From assembly GCF_024347535.1 (NCBI RefSeq), contig NZ_AP025497.1:3038001-3102000 (forward strand): a stretch of 64,000 nt of DNA, written 5' to 3'. A program made the position numbers and the translations under genes. Below are positions 16,708 through 26,200 of the stretch, piece after piece. How positions within the stretch are numbered: the stretch's first letter is position 1; the number at the start of each line of letters is the position of its first letter. Below the pieces are notes generated by a model. That model saw only the letters and a list, made by a program, of their open reading frames with translations. It did no database searches and was not told the DNA's origin. Origin of the DNA: Vibrio kanaloae. GTDB taxonomy: Bacteria > Pseudomonadota > Gammaproteobacteria > Enterobacterales > Vibrionaceae.

Positions 16708-17521
16708 ATATTCCTCCCCTCTTATCCATCAACACTCTTTTAACATCTAATACACCTGACTCTGGAATATTAATAGACAAATCCACATCAATGAATTTTT
16801 CTGCTATGAGGTAGCGAATCAGCAACAAGGCATCATTATTGGAAGCAATACTCATCGAAACAAATCGACTATGAATATCTTCAATAAAACATTGACCTAA
16901 CCGAATAATAGATAGTGCGCAGTCGACCTGCTCATTAGAAAAAAGAACAGGATTTTCGCGGAAAGGAGAAGTGACCCAATCGAGGTTACGACTCTGAGTT
17001 TTTGTCAAATCATTGCCAGTAAAATAGCTAAATTTAACTCCAAGAAGATCCCAACAAACTCGCTCAATATCAATTTTTTCGAGTACACGTAGGTTGTCTG
17101 ACTCATCTTCAGGTTTCACAGAAACTGCGTGATATGAGTTACCTTGAAGAGAGCTCACCGTGAGCAACTGATCAGTCGTCATGATGATAGGTTCTTTCGT
17201 TTGAGGATGTGCTGGATGCTCTACACCCAGTATGCTAGCTACTTTTTGTGTGTAGTTGAGAGGCAAGATTGGGAACTGCTCTCGGATATCAATAACGCTA
17301 TCCGAGAACTCCGCTAGATAAAAAAACTCACTTTCGATTGAAGACATCATATGGTGGTGTCTTTGAGATTTCCTACCGTAGATTAACGAACGAGTACCTT
17401 TGGATTTTACATCTTGAATTCGAAGCCAAGGCTTATACTCGGAGCCTTGGCCTATTCCATACCTATTCTTCAGCGCCCGTTGATAGTCTTTCAACGACTC
17501 TAATTTTCGTCCACGTCCCAT
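16694..17521 (-). CDS. tnsA: TnsA, 5'-end-cleaving endonuclease
   Basis: With the start at 17521 (MGRGRKLESL) the protein is 275 aa. The nuclease residues then fall at E63/E65 (SIESEFFY), D117 (TTDQ) and K136 (AVSVK), nearly the positions of E63, D114 and K132 in Tn7 TnsA. An upstream in-frame start at 17578 would lie inside a TnsB site and is less likely. TnsA cuts the non-transferred strand, so the element should move by cut-and-paste. The tns promoter must lie in or near the right-end sites, which suggests repression by TnsB binding. Confidence 0.93.
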   Translation of the reverse strand: MGRGRKLESLKDYQRALKNRYGIGQGSEYKPWLRIQDVKSKGTRSLIYGRKSQRHHHMMSSIESEFFYLAEFSDSVIDIREQFPILPLNYTQKVASILGVEHPAHPQTKEPIIMTTDQLLTVSSLQGNSYHAVSVKPEDESDNLRVLEKIDIERVCWDLLGVKFSYFTGNDLTKTQSRNLDWVTSPFRENPVLFSNEQVDCALSIIRLGQCFIEDIHSRFVSMSIASNNDALLLIRYLIAEKFIDVDLSINIPESGVLDVKRVLMDKRGGIYGAS

Positions 17522-17569
17522 GATTAATCCAATAAGGCTTACCTCTGTAAAGAATAGGTTAGTTCTCCT

Positions 17570-17649
17570 TACGGGCAAACTTTATTGTCTGAAAATGCTC
17601 TTGCGGGCAAACTTTAGTGCTTACGGGCGAACTTTATTGTCTCTACACA
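17570..17649 (-). repeat. Right end of the Tn7-like element with three TnsB-type sites
   Basis: Three sites on the minus strand (17570-17589, 17602-17620, 17622-17641) contain GACAATAAAG-TTTGCCCGTA or variants; the middle one has CACTAAAG. The terminus is TGTGTAGA. More sites on the tnsA side than on the other side is the usual Tn7 asymmetry. Confidence 0.92.
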
Positions 17650-17654
17650 TAACT
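17650..17654. repeat. Target-site duplication, right copy (TAACT)
   Basis: It is identical to 1716-1720. Its last two bases belong to the yhiN stop codon (17653-17655, TAG on the minus strand), so the insertion leaves the gene intact. Confidence 0.95.
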
Positions 17655-18846
17655 AAACCCACTGCCCTGCGGCAAAGCCAGAACTCCAACACCATTGGAA
17701 GTTGTAGCCACCCAGCCAGCCAGTTACATCCATCACTTCACCGATAAAGTAGAGGCCAGAGACACTCTTACACTCCATGGTTTTTGAAGATAGGTGATTG
17801 GTGTCTACACCGCCTAGAGTCACTTCGGCCGTGCGGTATCCTTCGGTGCCGTTTGGCGCAATTTTCCAGTTTTCTAGATGTTCTACAACGCCATTCAATT
17901 GCTTTTCATTAAACTGTTTAAGTGGCTTGTCTTCCAGCTCTTTACGATCAATCAGTACTTCAATAAAACGCTTTGGCAATACTTTCGCCAAGGTGTTTTT
18001 CAGGCTCTGGTTTGGGTGTTTCTCGCGAGAGTTTTCAAGTAGCTCCGCAACATCCACTTCGGGTACTAGGTTGATAGAGACCGATTGGCCCGCTTTCCAG
18101 AATGAAGAGATTTGCAGTACTGACGGACCAGATAAGCCGCGGTGTGTAAACAGCAGCGCTTCTTTGAATACAGTGCCGTCTTGAGCGGTGATCTCAGCAG
18201 GGATGGCGATACCAGAAAGCTCAGCGAAGGCTTCTTTGTCTTCTTTATGCAAAGTAAATGGCACCAAACCTGCGGTAGTCGGCAACACAGACAAACCAAA
18301 CTGCTCGGCAATCTTATAGCCAAATGGCGTTGCGCCGAGCTTAGGCATCGACAAACCACCTGTCGCGACAACCAATGAGTCACACTCAACTTCGTCGGTG
18401 TTGAGGTGCATCTTAAAGCCAGTATCTGTTTTTTCGATGGAGTGAACATCACAACGGTAGCGTTGTTCAACTTTCGCCTGCTTACACTCTTCAAGCAACA
18501 TGCTCACGATGTCTTTTGCGGTGTGGTCATTCACACAGAACAATTGGCCGTGAGCACGCTCTTCGAACTCAATGCCGTACTTGCTCACCATCGAGATAAA
18601 ATCCCAGTTGGTGTATTGAGACAGCGCTGACTTCACGAAGTGAGGGTTGTTACACAGGAAGTTGTTTGCTGAAACATCATAATTAGTGAAGTTACAACGG
18701 CCGCCACCTGAGATTAAAATTTTTCTGCCTGGTTTCTTTGCATGATCAACCACCAGCACTCGTCGGCCGCGTTTACCAGCTTCCGCAGCACACATTAAGC
18801 CCGCGGCGCCCGCACCAATTACGATTACATCAAATTTTTCACTCAT
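17653..18846 (-). CDS. yhiN: YhiN/HI0933-family FAD-dependent oxidoreductase
   Basis: From the ATG at 18846 the protein is 397 aa. It opens with an FAD-binding Rossmann motif (VIVIGAGAAGLMCAAEAGKR), followed by the family hallmark ISGGGRCNFTN and a C-terminal GEVMDVTGWLGGYNFQW motif. The flavoprotein family is widespread but its reaction is poorly known. An upstream start would add 30 residues unlike the family and run into a terminator hairpin. The 3' end is the insertion site of the Tn7-like element, and the conserved C-terminal codons are a likely recognition site for its TnsD-like protein. Confidence 0.93.
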   Translation of the reverse strand: MSEKFDVIVIGAGAAGLMCAAEAGKRGRRVLVVDHAKKPGRKILISGGGRCNFTNYDVSANNFLCNNPHFVKSALSQYTNWDFISMVSKYGIEFEERAHGQLFCVNDHTAKDIVSMLLEECKQAKVEQRYRCDVHSIEKTDTGFKMHLNTDEVECDSLVVATGGLSMPKLGATPFGYKIAEQFGLSVLPTTAGLVPFTLHKEDKEAFAELSGIAIPAEITAQDGTVFKEALLFTHRGLSGPSVLQISSFWKAGQSVSINLVPEVDVAELLENSREKHPNQSLKNTLAKVLPKRFIEVLIDRKELEDKPLKQFNEKQLNGVVEHLENWKIAPNGTEGYRTAEVTLGGVDTNHLSSKTMECKSVSGLYFIGEVMDVTGWLGGYNFQWCWSSGFAAGQWV

Positions 18847-18907
18847 TGTGGTTCTGCTTTTCTTCACTTTTGCAGCCCGAGTACGCCCTGTTCTCGAAAT
18901 GCGGTCA

Positions 18908-18940
18908 ATAAAAAAGGATGTGCATAAACAGCACATCCTT
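18908..18940 (-). terminator. Terminator between uspB and yhiN
   Basis: A 10-bp stem (AAGGATGTGC at 18914-18923 with 18931-18940) and a 7-base loop give a T run when read on the minus strand. This ends uspB transcription before yhiN. Confidence 0.85.
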
Positions 18941-19064
18941 ACTTGTTGCTCGCTATTTTAGCGGCAATTTTCAACTTTGCAATTGATGTTCAATTGTACA
19001 AATCGCAAGCATCAATATGTTCACTGATTGGATACGAGACCTACAACCAAAACCCAGATCACGC

Positions 19065-19388
19065 TTAAACGATGAACGAAGATAGTAACGTTACACCCAG
19101 CAAAGAGACAGAAAGTATAAATAGCTGCCTCACTCGATCACATTTCGATGTGAAAACTTCATCATGGTGATGATGATATTCTTTGCTTTTTATGTAACTA
19201 AACAAGCGAACCTGTTTGGTCATATTGCCATGGGTTGTGAAAAAACCGCCTCCGTCTACTTGTTGATAAAGCAAAGGGTGCGCTTCTCGCATAATATAAA
19301 TGAGTGTTCGTAGCGCAGTAAAATAACGCAACCAGTTCACACATGTCACAACCATTAGTGCAAATAGAATAGTGTCGCCGCTGATCAT
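19065..19388 (-). CDS. uspB: Universal stress protein B
   Basis: The 107-aa inner-membrane protein has two hydrophobic segments (about residues 5-24 and 88-105). Its middle matches the UspB signature ([24 protein letters not shown]). E. coli UspB is 111 aa with the same layout. In enterics it is sigma-S-dependent and neighbours uspA. Here ferritin lies just upstream on the same strand and uspA is divergent beyond it, a typical Vibrio arrangement. Confidence 0.92.
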   Translation of the reverse strand: MISGDTILFALMVVTCVNWLRYFTALRTLIYIMREAHPLLYQQVDGGGFFTTHGNMTKQVRLFSYIKSKEYHHHHDEVFTSKCDRVRQLFILSVSLLGVTLLSSFIV

Positions 19389-19456
19389 CCTTTCCTCCCT
19401 ACATCTTCATCAGAAAACTCGGAAGAAAAAGATAATCAGTGTCTTTCTCTTACTAC

Positions 19457-19984
19457 CTAAACAGCAGGAGTTTCCATAATTGAAGATGAACCATCTTTTG
19501 CCAATTGCGCTAAGTCTTTATCAATAAAGAACAGTGCTTTACCGTCTTCACCAACAAGTTCTAGCTTATCTAATACACCTTTAAATAATTTTTCTTCTTC
19601 GTGTTGCTCTGCAACGTACCATTGCAAGAAGTTAAAGGTTGAGTAATCTTGTGTGCTAAAAGCGACGTGAGCGAGTTTGTTGATTTTTTGAGTAATCATT
19701 TGCTCATGTTCATAAGTTTCACGGAACACTGCACCAAGGCTATCAAATTCATGTTTTGGCGCTTCAATCGCACCTAGAATTGGCATCGCACCCGTTTCAC
19801 TTACGTAAGTGAAAAGACGTTGCATGTGTCCCATTTCTTCTACTGCATGAACACGCAGAAACTCTGCTGCACCTTCAAATCCTTTGTCTTCACACCAAGC
19901 ACTCATTTGTAAGTATAGATTGGATGAGAAAAATTCGAGGTTAATTTGATCGTTCAGTTGCTCAACCATTGTTTTAGACAGCAT
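19457..19984 (-). CDS. ftnA: Non-haem ferritin
   Basis: The 175-aa four-helix-bundle protein has ferroxidase ligands in the expected places (E in NLEFFSSN, E-x-x-H in [12 protein letters not shown] and Q in helices C and D). It stores iron as ferric mineral in a 24-mer. The length and the start [20 protein letters not shown] are typical of bacterial FtnA. An AGGAG-like site (GGAGACC on the minus strand) precedes the start. It is separated from uspA by a divergent promoter region. Confidence 0.96.
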   Translation of the reverse strand: MLSKTMVEQLNDQINLEFFSSNLYLQMSAWCEDKGFEGAAEFLRVHAVEEMGHMQRLFTYVSETGAMPILGAIEAPKHEFDSLGAVFRETYEHEQMITQKINKLAHVAFSTQDYSTFNFLQWYVAEQHEEEKLFKGVLDKLELVGEDGKALFFIDKDLAQLAKDGSSSIMETPAV

Positions 19985-20170
19985 TTCGGTCTCCTAATTA
20001 CATCCGTTATTTTCTCTATCATATCACTATTTAATGAATATCTCGCAGGCCATTAGTTAACCAATACTTACCTCTTACTACGCAAGACGATGGATATGAG
20101 ATCACTCTGGCAAAAAAAGGTATCACATAGTGCTAATCTTTAACTAGACAATGAATAGGGAGGTAGCGAT

Positions 20171-20605
20171 ATGAGTTACAAACATATTTTGGTTGCGGTC
20201 GATTTATCTGAAGACAGTAAACGACTCGTCGATAAAGCGGTTGTATTGGCTAAACCATTGGGTGCAAAAGTCTCTTTTATCCACATCGATATTAATTATG
20301 CCGAGCTTTATACTGGGCTGATTGATATCAACATGGCAGAAACTCAGCACAATGCGATGGAAGCATCACGAGTTCAATTACAAAGTTTTGCTGAACACGC
20401 TCAGTACCCAATCGCTCATACTTTAGTAGGCAGCGGTGACTTGAGTCATGAACTGTGTGACACCATCAACGAGTTTAATGTTGATCTAGTGGTCTGCGGA
20501 CATCACCAAGATTTTTGGAGCAAGCTGCTTTCTTCAACACGACAACTGATCAACGCATCACCGGTTGATATGCTGGTCGTGCCTCTAAGAGATTCAGAAG
20601 ACTAA
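20171..20605 (+). CDS. uspA: Universal stress protein A
   Basis: The 144-aa cytoplasmic protein matches the UspA family from its first residues (MSYKHILVAVDLSEDSKRLV) to VDMLVVPLR at the end. It lacks the G-2x-G-9x-G(S/T) ATP-binding pattern, as does classical UspA. The start has a good GGGAGG site 8 bases upstream. It is induced in stationary phase and stress in other gammaproteobacteria; its own promoter should lie in the gap to ftnA. Confidence 0.94.
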   Translation: MSYKHILVAVDLSEDSKRLVDKAVVLAKPLGAKVSFIHIDINYAELYTGLIDINMAETQHNAMEASRVQLQSFAEHAQYPIAHTLVGSGDLSHELCDTINEFNVDLVVCGHHQDFWSKLLSSTRQLINASPVDMLVVPLRDSED

Positions 20606-20657
20606 TGATTTAAGGTTAGGTAACATACAGCTCATATCTTATTAACGAAGTTTTTGT

Positions 20658-21536
20658 ATGAGCTATTTAGCTGGTGTTACCCTCCTGTGGGCCTTCTCAT
20701 TTAGCCTGATTGGCGTCTACCTTGCTGGTCAGGTTGATTCTTGGTTTTCTGTTTTAATGCGCGTCGCCCTTGCTGGCATCGTATTTATTCCTTTCCTTAA
20801 GTTCCGTGGCGTCTCGCGTAAGTTGATCGCTAAATTGATGGCAATTGGTGGTATCCAGCTTGGTCTGATGTACTGCTTCTACTATCAATCTTTCTTGCTA
20901 CTATCTGTGCCTGAAGTCCTTTTGTTTACGGTTTTCACGCCGATTTACGTCACACTTATTTATGACTTCCTAAAAGGGCAGTTTTCACCGTGGTATTTGG
21001 TAACAGCAGCGACGGCAGTGCTTGGAGCCATTTTTATTAAGTTTGCAGGGATCAACGACAATTTTTTAGTCGGTTTCTTAGTCGTGCAAGGCGCTAACCT
21101 GTGCTTTGCTATCGGACAAGTAGGCTATAAAGTGGTGATGGAGAAGGAATCGACTGAACTACCGCAAAGAACGGTCTTTGGTTACTTTTACTTAGGTGCG
21201 TTATGCGTCGCTTCGGTTGCTTTCATGCTACTGGGCAACGCTGAGAAGTTGCCAACGACCACACTTCAATGGGGAATCCTGATTTACCTAGGCTTGATAG
21301 CCTCGGGGCTGGGTTACTTTATGTGGAATAAAGGCGCATGTATGGTGAATGCAGGCGCACTGGCCGTAATGAATAATGCCTTAGTTCCAACCGGCCTTGT
21401 AGTGAACATCCTGATTTGGAATAGGGATGTTGACCTGGTTCGACTTGCCATTGGTGGCTGCGTTATCTTGTTTTCTCTATTCCTCAATGAGACCTGGGTG
21501 AAGAAGCGCGCAGCGAGATCCGCAAGCAACGTTTAA
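20658..21536 (+). CDS. EamA-family transporter
   Basis: The 292-aa inner-membrane protein has ten predicted helices in two EamA halves. It starts MSYLAGVTLLWAFSFSLIGV, a pattern close to the YigM/carboxylate-amine transporter group, so a vitamin or amine substrate is possible but not shown. It lies 52 bp after uspA, so read-through is possible, but it is probably separately expressed. A strong terminator follows at 21582. Confidence 0.88.
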   Translation: MSYLAGVTLLWAFSFSLIGVYLAGQVDSWFSVLMRVALAGIVFIPFLKFRGVSRKLIAKLMAIGGIQLGLMYCFYYQSFLLLSVPEVLLFTVFTPIYVTLIYDFLKGQFSPWYLVTAATAVLGAIFIKFAGINDNFLVGFLVVQGANLCFAIGQVGYKVVMEKESTELPQRTVFGYFYLGALCVASVAFMLLGNAEKLPTTTLQWGILIYLGLIASGLGYFMWNKGACMVNAGALAVMNNALVPTGLVVNILIWNRDVDLVRLAIGGCVILFSLFLNETWVKKRAARSASNV

Positions 21537-21581
21537 CCGAACGATTGGATTGAACAGATTGTGGCTACCCCAGAAAGCAAA

Positions 21582-21607
21582 AGAGCGACCTAAGGTCGCT
21601 CTTTTTA
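21582..21607. terminator. Terminator after the EamA transporter
   Basis: A 9-bp stem (AGAGCGACC with GGTCGCTCT) and a short loop are followed by TTTTT on the plus strand. It separates convergent genes. Confidence 0.9.
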
Positions 21608-21629
21608 AATAAACTTATCATCTTCAGTA

Positions 21630-22184
21630 TTAGTGAATATGGTTTGCTACCAACGATTGGCTTTCTGTGAAAACAACGTCATCAAGTTGTAGGTTGATGC
21701 GTTCCAGTTTGCTTTCCATCTTCTGACTTTTCTTAAACAGCTTTTGCTGCTTCTTAATCATCTTCGCCAATTTCTTATTGTACTTCTCTTGCTTCTTCGC
21801 GGCTTTTTTCGCTCGCTTAAGCTCTTTTTTCTGACCGTTGCTCGCCATGATTTTTTTCAGCTTGGCTTTTTTCAATGATGGTTTCTTAGCAACGCTAGGA
21901 TCAAACATTTGTACGGCAGAATCAGGCGAATCTACAACCTCAACAAGCGTTATTTCAGGCTTAGGCAGCGTTTCAGCTAACAGGCCACACACCACTTTCT
22001 CTTCGATGGGTTTGCTTTGACAACCAAGCGGTGGAATTGCAGTCGGTTTGCATAGGTTCGCTTGATCTGCCGAAGAACGCGCACAAGAACGACACACAAA
22101 CTTGGGTTCAGTGACCAAGCTGTGGATCTCACCTAGATGTTCGGTAATATCTCGACGGTTTAACTTACAAAAGCGTTTAGCCAT
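21630..22184 (-). CDS. Cys-motif and Lys-rich uncharacterised protein behind a Fur-box-like palindrome
   Basis: The 184-aa protein has an N-terminal part with four Cys in FVCRSCARSS, NLCKP and PLGCQ that could bind metal. A linker and a strongly basic Lys-rich coiled coil (about residues 105-165) follow. I recognise no family name. There is no signal peptide. Its start is only 14 bases from a palindrome that resembles a Fur box (22198-22220), which suggests iron-regulated expression. It is convergent with the transporter and separated from rsmJ by about 160 bp. Confidence 0.75.
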   Translation of the reverse strand: MAKRFCKLNRRDITEHLGEIHSLVTEPKFVCRSCARSSADQANLCKPTAIPPLGCQSKPIEEKVVCGLLAETLPKPEITLVEVVDSPDSAVQMFDPSVAKKPSLKKAKLKKIMASNGQKKELKRAKKAAKKQEKYNKKLAKMIKKQQKLFKKSQKMESKLERINLQLDDVVFTESQSLVANHIH

Positions 22185-22197
22185 GCTACAACTCCAG

Positions 22198-22220
22198 CTA
22201 AGAATAATAATGATTCTTAG
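22198..22220. promoter_or_regulatory. Fur-box-like palindrome
   Basis: The arms CTAAGAAT and ATTCTTAG flank AATAATG. The alternating AAT/ATT pattern resembles the Fur consensus (GATAATGATAATCATTATC). It lies 14-36 bases before the start of the Cys/Lys-rich gene. This is inference from pattern only. Confidence 0.5.
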
Positions 22221-22345
22221 TTAGATATACATCCGTAACGCGACTATCGCAAGTGTTAAATGGTGATTTATCGTATTTATGACGGGGAATTTTCTTAGCA
22301 TGTCGCTAAGTTATTGATGCTTTAACTGAGTAATTGATACTTTAC

Positions 22346-23167
22346 CTAGGTCATTGATGCTTTCACATACACATCAAAACGGTTCTTTTTGGTTTCGATC
22401 GCCATGCTTGGTTTTTGCTCGTCTAACCATGCGGCGTAATCCGGCCTTTTAACCACAACGCGTTTTGATGCGAGCTTAAGAGCAGGTTGTAATAAAGCAT
22501 CAGCATCCATATCAGCGCCGACCAAAGATTGGAATACGCGCATCTCTTTTTTAACCAAAGCCGATTTCTTTTTGTTTTCAGGGTGTGGGTACATAGGGTC
22601 GAGGTAAACCACATCTGGCTGCTTGAAATTAGGATCATCACAGAGCTTATTTAAGGCGTCATGGCTTGAAGCGTGAATCAACGTCATACGTTCGCTTACC
22701 CAACCACCAATATCCGGATCTTGCTGCGCGCGTTGTAAGCCATCATCAAGCAACGCGGCCACGACAGGATGACGCTCTACCATTTGCACTTTACAGCCCA
22801 ACGAGGCCAACACAAACGCGTCACGTCCTAAACCGGCCGTGCCATCGAGGATAGTCGGTGTTGCTCCTTTGTTTAAACCTGCCGCCTTGGCAATCGCCTG
22901 GCCTTTACCGCCCCCAAACTTACGTCTGTGACCAACGGCACCTCCTACTAAATCCACAAAGATAGCGCCCAACTTCGGTTCGTTTACTTTGCGTAACTCA
23001 AGTCGCTCGCTCGTTAATACCAACGCAAAATCGCTGCTTTCATCATGAGATAAGTTCCAGCGGGTCGCTAAGTCATTCAAATGATCGATTTGGGTAGCAT
23101 CTTCGCAAATCAGTTGTAGTTGCAAGGTCGTCTCCAACAGACTGTAGTATTCAAATAAAAGAGGCAA
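22346..23167 (-). CDS. rsmJ: 16S rRNA (guanine-1516 N2) methyltransferase RsmJ
   Basis: The protein (273 aa from the first ATG) has the family core [20 protein letters not shown], the SAM-binding [17 protein letters not shown], and the catalytic-type motif [11 protein letters not shown]. It methylates G1516 of 16S rRNA in the cytoplasm. E. coli RsmJ is 250 aa, so the true start may be an in-frame TTG about 15 codons later. rsmJ is a known integration neighbourhood for some Tn7-like elements, but none is inserted here. Confidence 0.95.
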   Translation of the reverse strand: MPLLFEYYSLLETTLQLQLICEDATQIDHLNDLATRWNLSHDESSDFALVLTSERLELRKVNEPKLGAIFVDLVGGAVGHRRKFGGGKGQAIAKAAGLNKGATPTILDGTAGLGRDAFVLASLGCKVQMVERHPVVAALLDDGLQRAQQDPDIGGWVSERMTLIHASSHDALNKLCDDPNFKQPDVVYLDPMYPHPENKKKSALVKKEMRVFQSLVGADMDADALLQPALKLASKRVVVKRPDYAAWLDEQKPSMAIETKKNRFDVYVKASMT

Positions 23168-23299
23168 CCAGTTTACCTGATTGCCTCAACAATACATATT
23201 AACGGTGTAAAAAGGATGAATACGTAGAAACGATGAGTAAGGAAAAACACTCATGATGCTTAGCGTTCATCACAAAGCTATATTCACTAAGTCCAAATG

Positions 23300-26200
23300 T
23301 TATAGAAAGCGCTCTTGCTGTAACTCTTCGACTAATTCTTCAAGCGGCTTAGGCTTACCTATGATGTAACCCTGCGCATAGTTAACACCAAGCTCGAGCA
23401 GTTTGTCGATCACCTGAGTGTTTTCAACAAATTCAGCCACCGTATATTTGCCCATCTGCTTAGCTAGGTCGTTGATAGAACGAACCATCACGTGGTCCAT
23501 CTCGTTGACATCAATATCACGTACAAACAAACCATCGATTTTCACAATATCGACCGGTAGCTTCTTCAGATACCCAAACGACGATAACCCTGAACCGAAA
23601 TCATCCAGTGCAATCATACAGCCCAGCTCTTTAATTCTCGTAAAGAACTTGATCGCCTGTTTCATGTTACTCATTGAGGCCGTTTCAGTGATCTCTAAAC
23701 AAATTTTATGGCTCGGTATTGACGAGTTTTTGAGGTTATCAATCAAGAACTCGACAAACTCTCGATTACCCATCGAATGACCAGACAAATTGATTGAGCA
23801 CATTCCAAGCTCATCAATAACCTGGGGCCGTTGCTCCAACCAACTCAATGTCAGGCTTACCACTTTTCGGTCAATCAGGTGTGCAATGTTGTATCGCTCT
23901 GAAGCGGGCATGAAGATACCCGGAGAGATGTACTCCCCATCAACATTCTTAATCCGAACCAAGATCTCGAAATGCATTTTCTCGCAATCTATATCTAAGC
24001 CTAGAATACGCTGTGCAAATAGCTCTAAGCGATCATTGGCCAATGCTTCATGCACCAAGTTCACGCTCTCCATCTCCAAATGACGGCGACGTAGGTCTTC
24101 ATCATCTTGATGATAAAGGTGGTAGCGGTTACGTCCCTCCTCTTTGGCCACATGACAAGCAGCATCAGCCTGAGCATGCACCATCTGCGGTGAGGAGGCA
24201 GTATGGTCAATCAATCGAAGACCGATAGAGCAAGTGAGGTTGAGGCGAATATCCCTCCACACAAATGAATTTTCACTCATCATAGAGATAATGCTACGAC
24301 ACACATTGAGCGCATCTCGCTCGGTGCAGTCTTTGATTAACACAGCAAATTCGTCACCACCCATGCGCGCCAATAACGCATTATAGGGCAGCACATCTTC
24401 TAACAGTTTTGCACTAAACAAGATCGCAGCATCGCCCGCTTCATGCCCTGCGGTATCATTCAACACCTTCAGTTGGTCTAAATCTAGGAACAACATCGCA
24501 TGAGTTCGCATGTGGCTTTCGACCTCTTTAAGCGCCTTTTTCAGCTCTTGCTCAAAGTGGTTGCGGTTAAAAGTGTCAGTCAACAAGTCGTACTGTGCTT
24601 GATACTCTAACTTTTCTGACAGCTCGTGTGTTTCAGTAATGTCTTCACCCACAATCAACAGCTGATCAGACTCCACCAACGGGCGAATATTTTCTCTAAT
24701 CCAGATTGCACTGCCATCTGCATGACGATATTCAATATCACGACGCCACACACCGCGGATTTTATGCTGCGGTTGCAACAAGATATTACGTGGAGTCATC
24801 GCATTCTCATCAACGTAGAACTCTCGAGGGCGATGGCCCAATAACTGTTTCAATGAATAACCCAACAACTTTTCAGCAAACTGATTCACTTGTTGGATGC
24901 GGTTGTGACCATCCAGCGTAATCATCATTACCGGTTGTTTGTCATAATACAGCTTTAGGTTTGCTTCACGCTGGAACAGCTTATTCTCAACAAGCTTACC
25001 CGACGTAACGTCACGAGCTTCAAATAAGAACTGAATATCATCCCCTTCGCTTATCGGCATTGGCTTTAATGAGATGTCCAATACCATTGCGCCACGATCA
25101 CGACACCACACTTCGGCTTCAAATCGCAAAGCCTGATGTTCGTCTTTAGAGATAAAATATTCCTTTAGCCGCTGCTTTGCAGAATCTTCCCAGTGTTGAT
25201 GGTTTTGAAGAGGCGTCCCCAATTTATAGCCTTGGTTGTAAAGAAGTTCATGCAATTTACTATTACTAGACAACAGCACACCAGCCTCATCGATAATCCC
25301 CATAAACTGTAAACTCTGGTCGAATATCGACTCAAGTAGCCGTTGGCTCTGACGGCTCGTTCTCTCACTTTTCTTGAGACGATTAAGGTAATAAACCAAG
25401 ATCGCGATGACGCTCGACATCGTTAGGAACAGCAAACCTATGGTCTGAATTTCATCGCGGTAACGAGTCAGGAATGGTTTGGGCTTATTGAAGAAGGACA
25501 CCGAGGCTTCATTCTCAGCACCCAAATTCCAGCGTGAGATTTGTTGGTAATCAAGTTTGATTTCTGGGGCGCCAGCAACCACTTTCGGCAAAGGTTGATC
25601 CGGGTTATCGAGCACATTCAGCAACACTTGCCCCGTACCTCGCCCTTGTGTCTTACCACGGTGAATGACACCGCCAATAGCACCATACCCAAGCCCCAAA
25701 TCATGCACGATATACAATGGTATCTGAGCTTTTTTGTTAAGCTGGCGCCAGTCCTCATTACTGCTGACTCGGCCGTTGATATCTCGGTAGTAAGCCCAAA
25801 ACAGCAGGCTTTTTGTAATATCAGCGCGTTGAGCGAACGTCATCAGTTCTTGATAAGAGTCGGGCTTATATTGCTCTACCAACCTAGAAAACTCAGGACG
25901 CTTTTCTAGGAATAGATCCACTTGAGCGCGAATAGCTTCACCCGTTACCGAATGATCAGTGACCACATATATTTTTTCCACTGTCGATTGAAGTCGCTTG
26001 ATCAGCTCTACATTGCTTGCTATATCAATATCTTCGGTGATACCCGTCGCATTCAAACCTTCTATCATTTGTGGAGAGAAGTTGTTGATGCCACCAAAAA
26101 TAACAGGCGTGCCATTGAGCTCAGGCGCTAAGCGCTTCATCAGGTTAAGGGCGTTGTTATCACTGACCACCACAGCGGTAAACTCTTCATGCGACAACTT

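Larger units (their letters stand above)
1721..17649. mobile_element. Tn7-like transposon (tnsABC + two tniQ genes) inserted at the yhiN stop codon
   Basis: The 15,929-bp element begins TGTGCAGCGACAATAAAG and ends with the inverted counterpart of TGTGTAGAGACAATAAAG, flanked by the 5-bp duplication TAACT. Both ends carry repeated about 20-bp TnsB-type sites containing ACAATAAAG followed by TTGCCCGTA. The tnsA side (right end) faces the 3' end of yhiN, as the tnsA side of Tn7 faces glmS. This suggests that the TnsD-like TniQ recognises the end of yhiN. The cargo (about 3.3-11.1 kb) holds an OLD nuclease, membrane proteins, an IS30 copy and an orphan transposon end. No Cas genes or CRISPR array are visible. 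Confidence 0.96.

Noticed and set aside
23167..23299. Tn7-like insertion next to rsmJ
   Set aside because: rsmJ is a known neighbour of some Tn7-like elements, but no terminal repeats, duplications or tns genes occur here.
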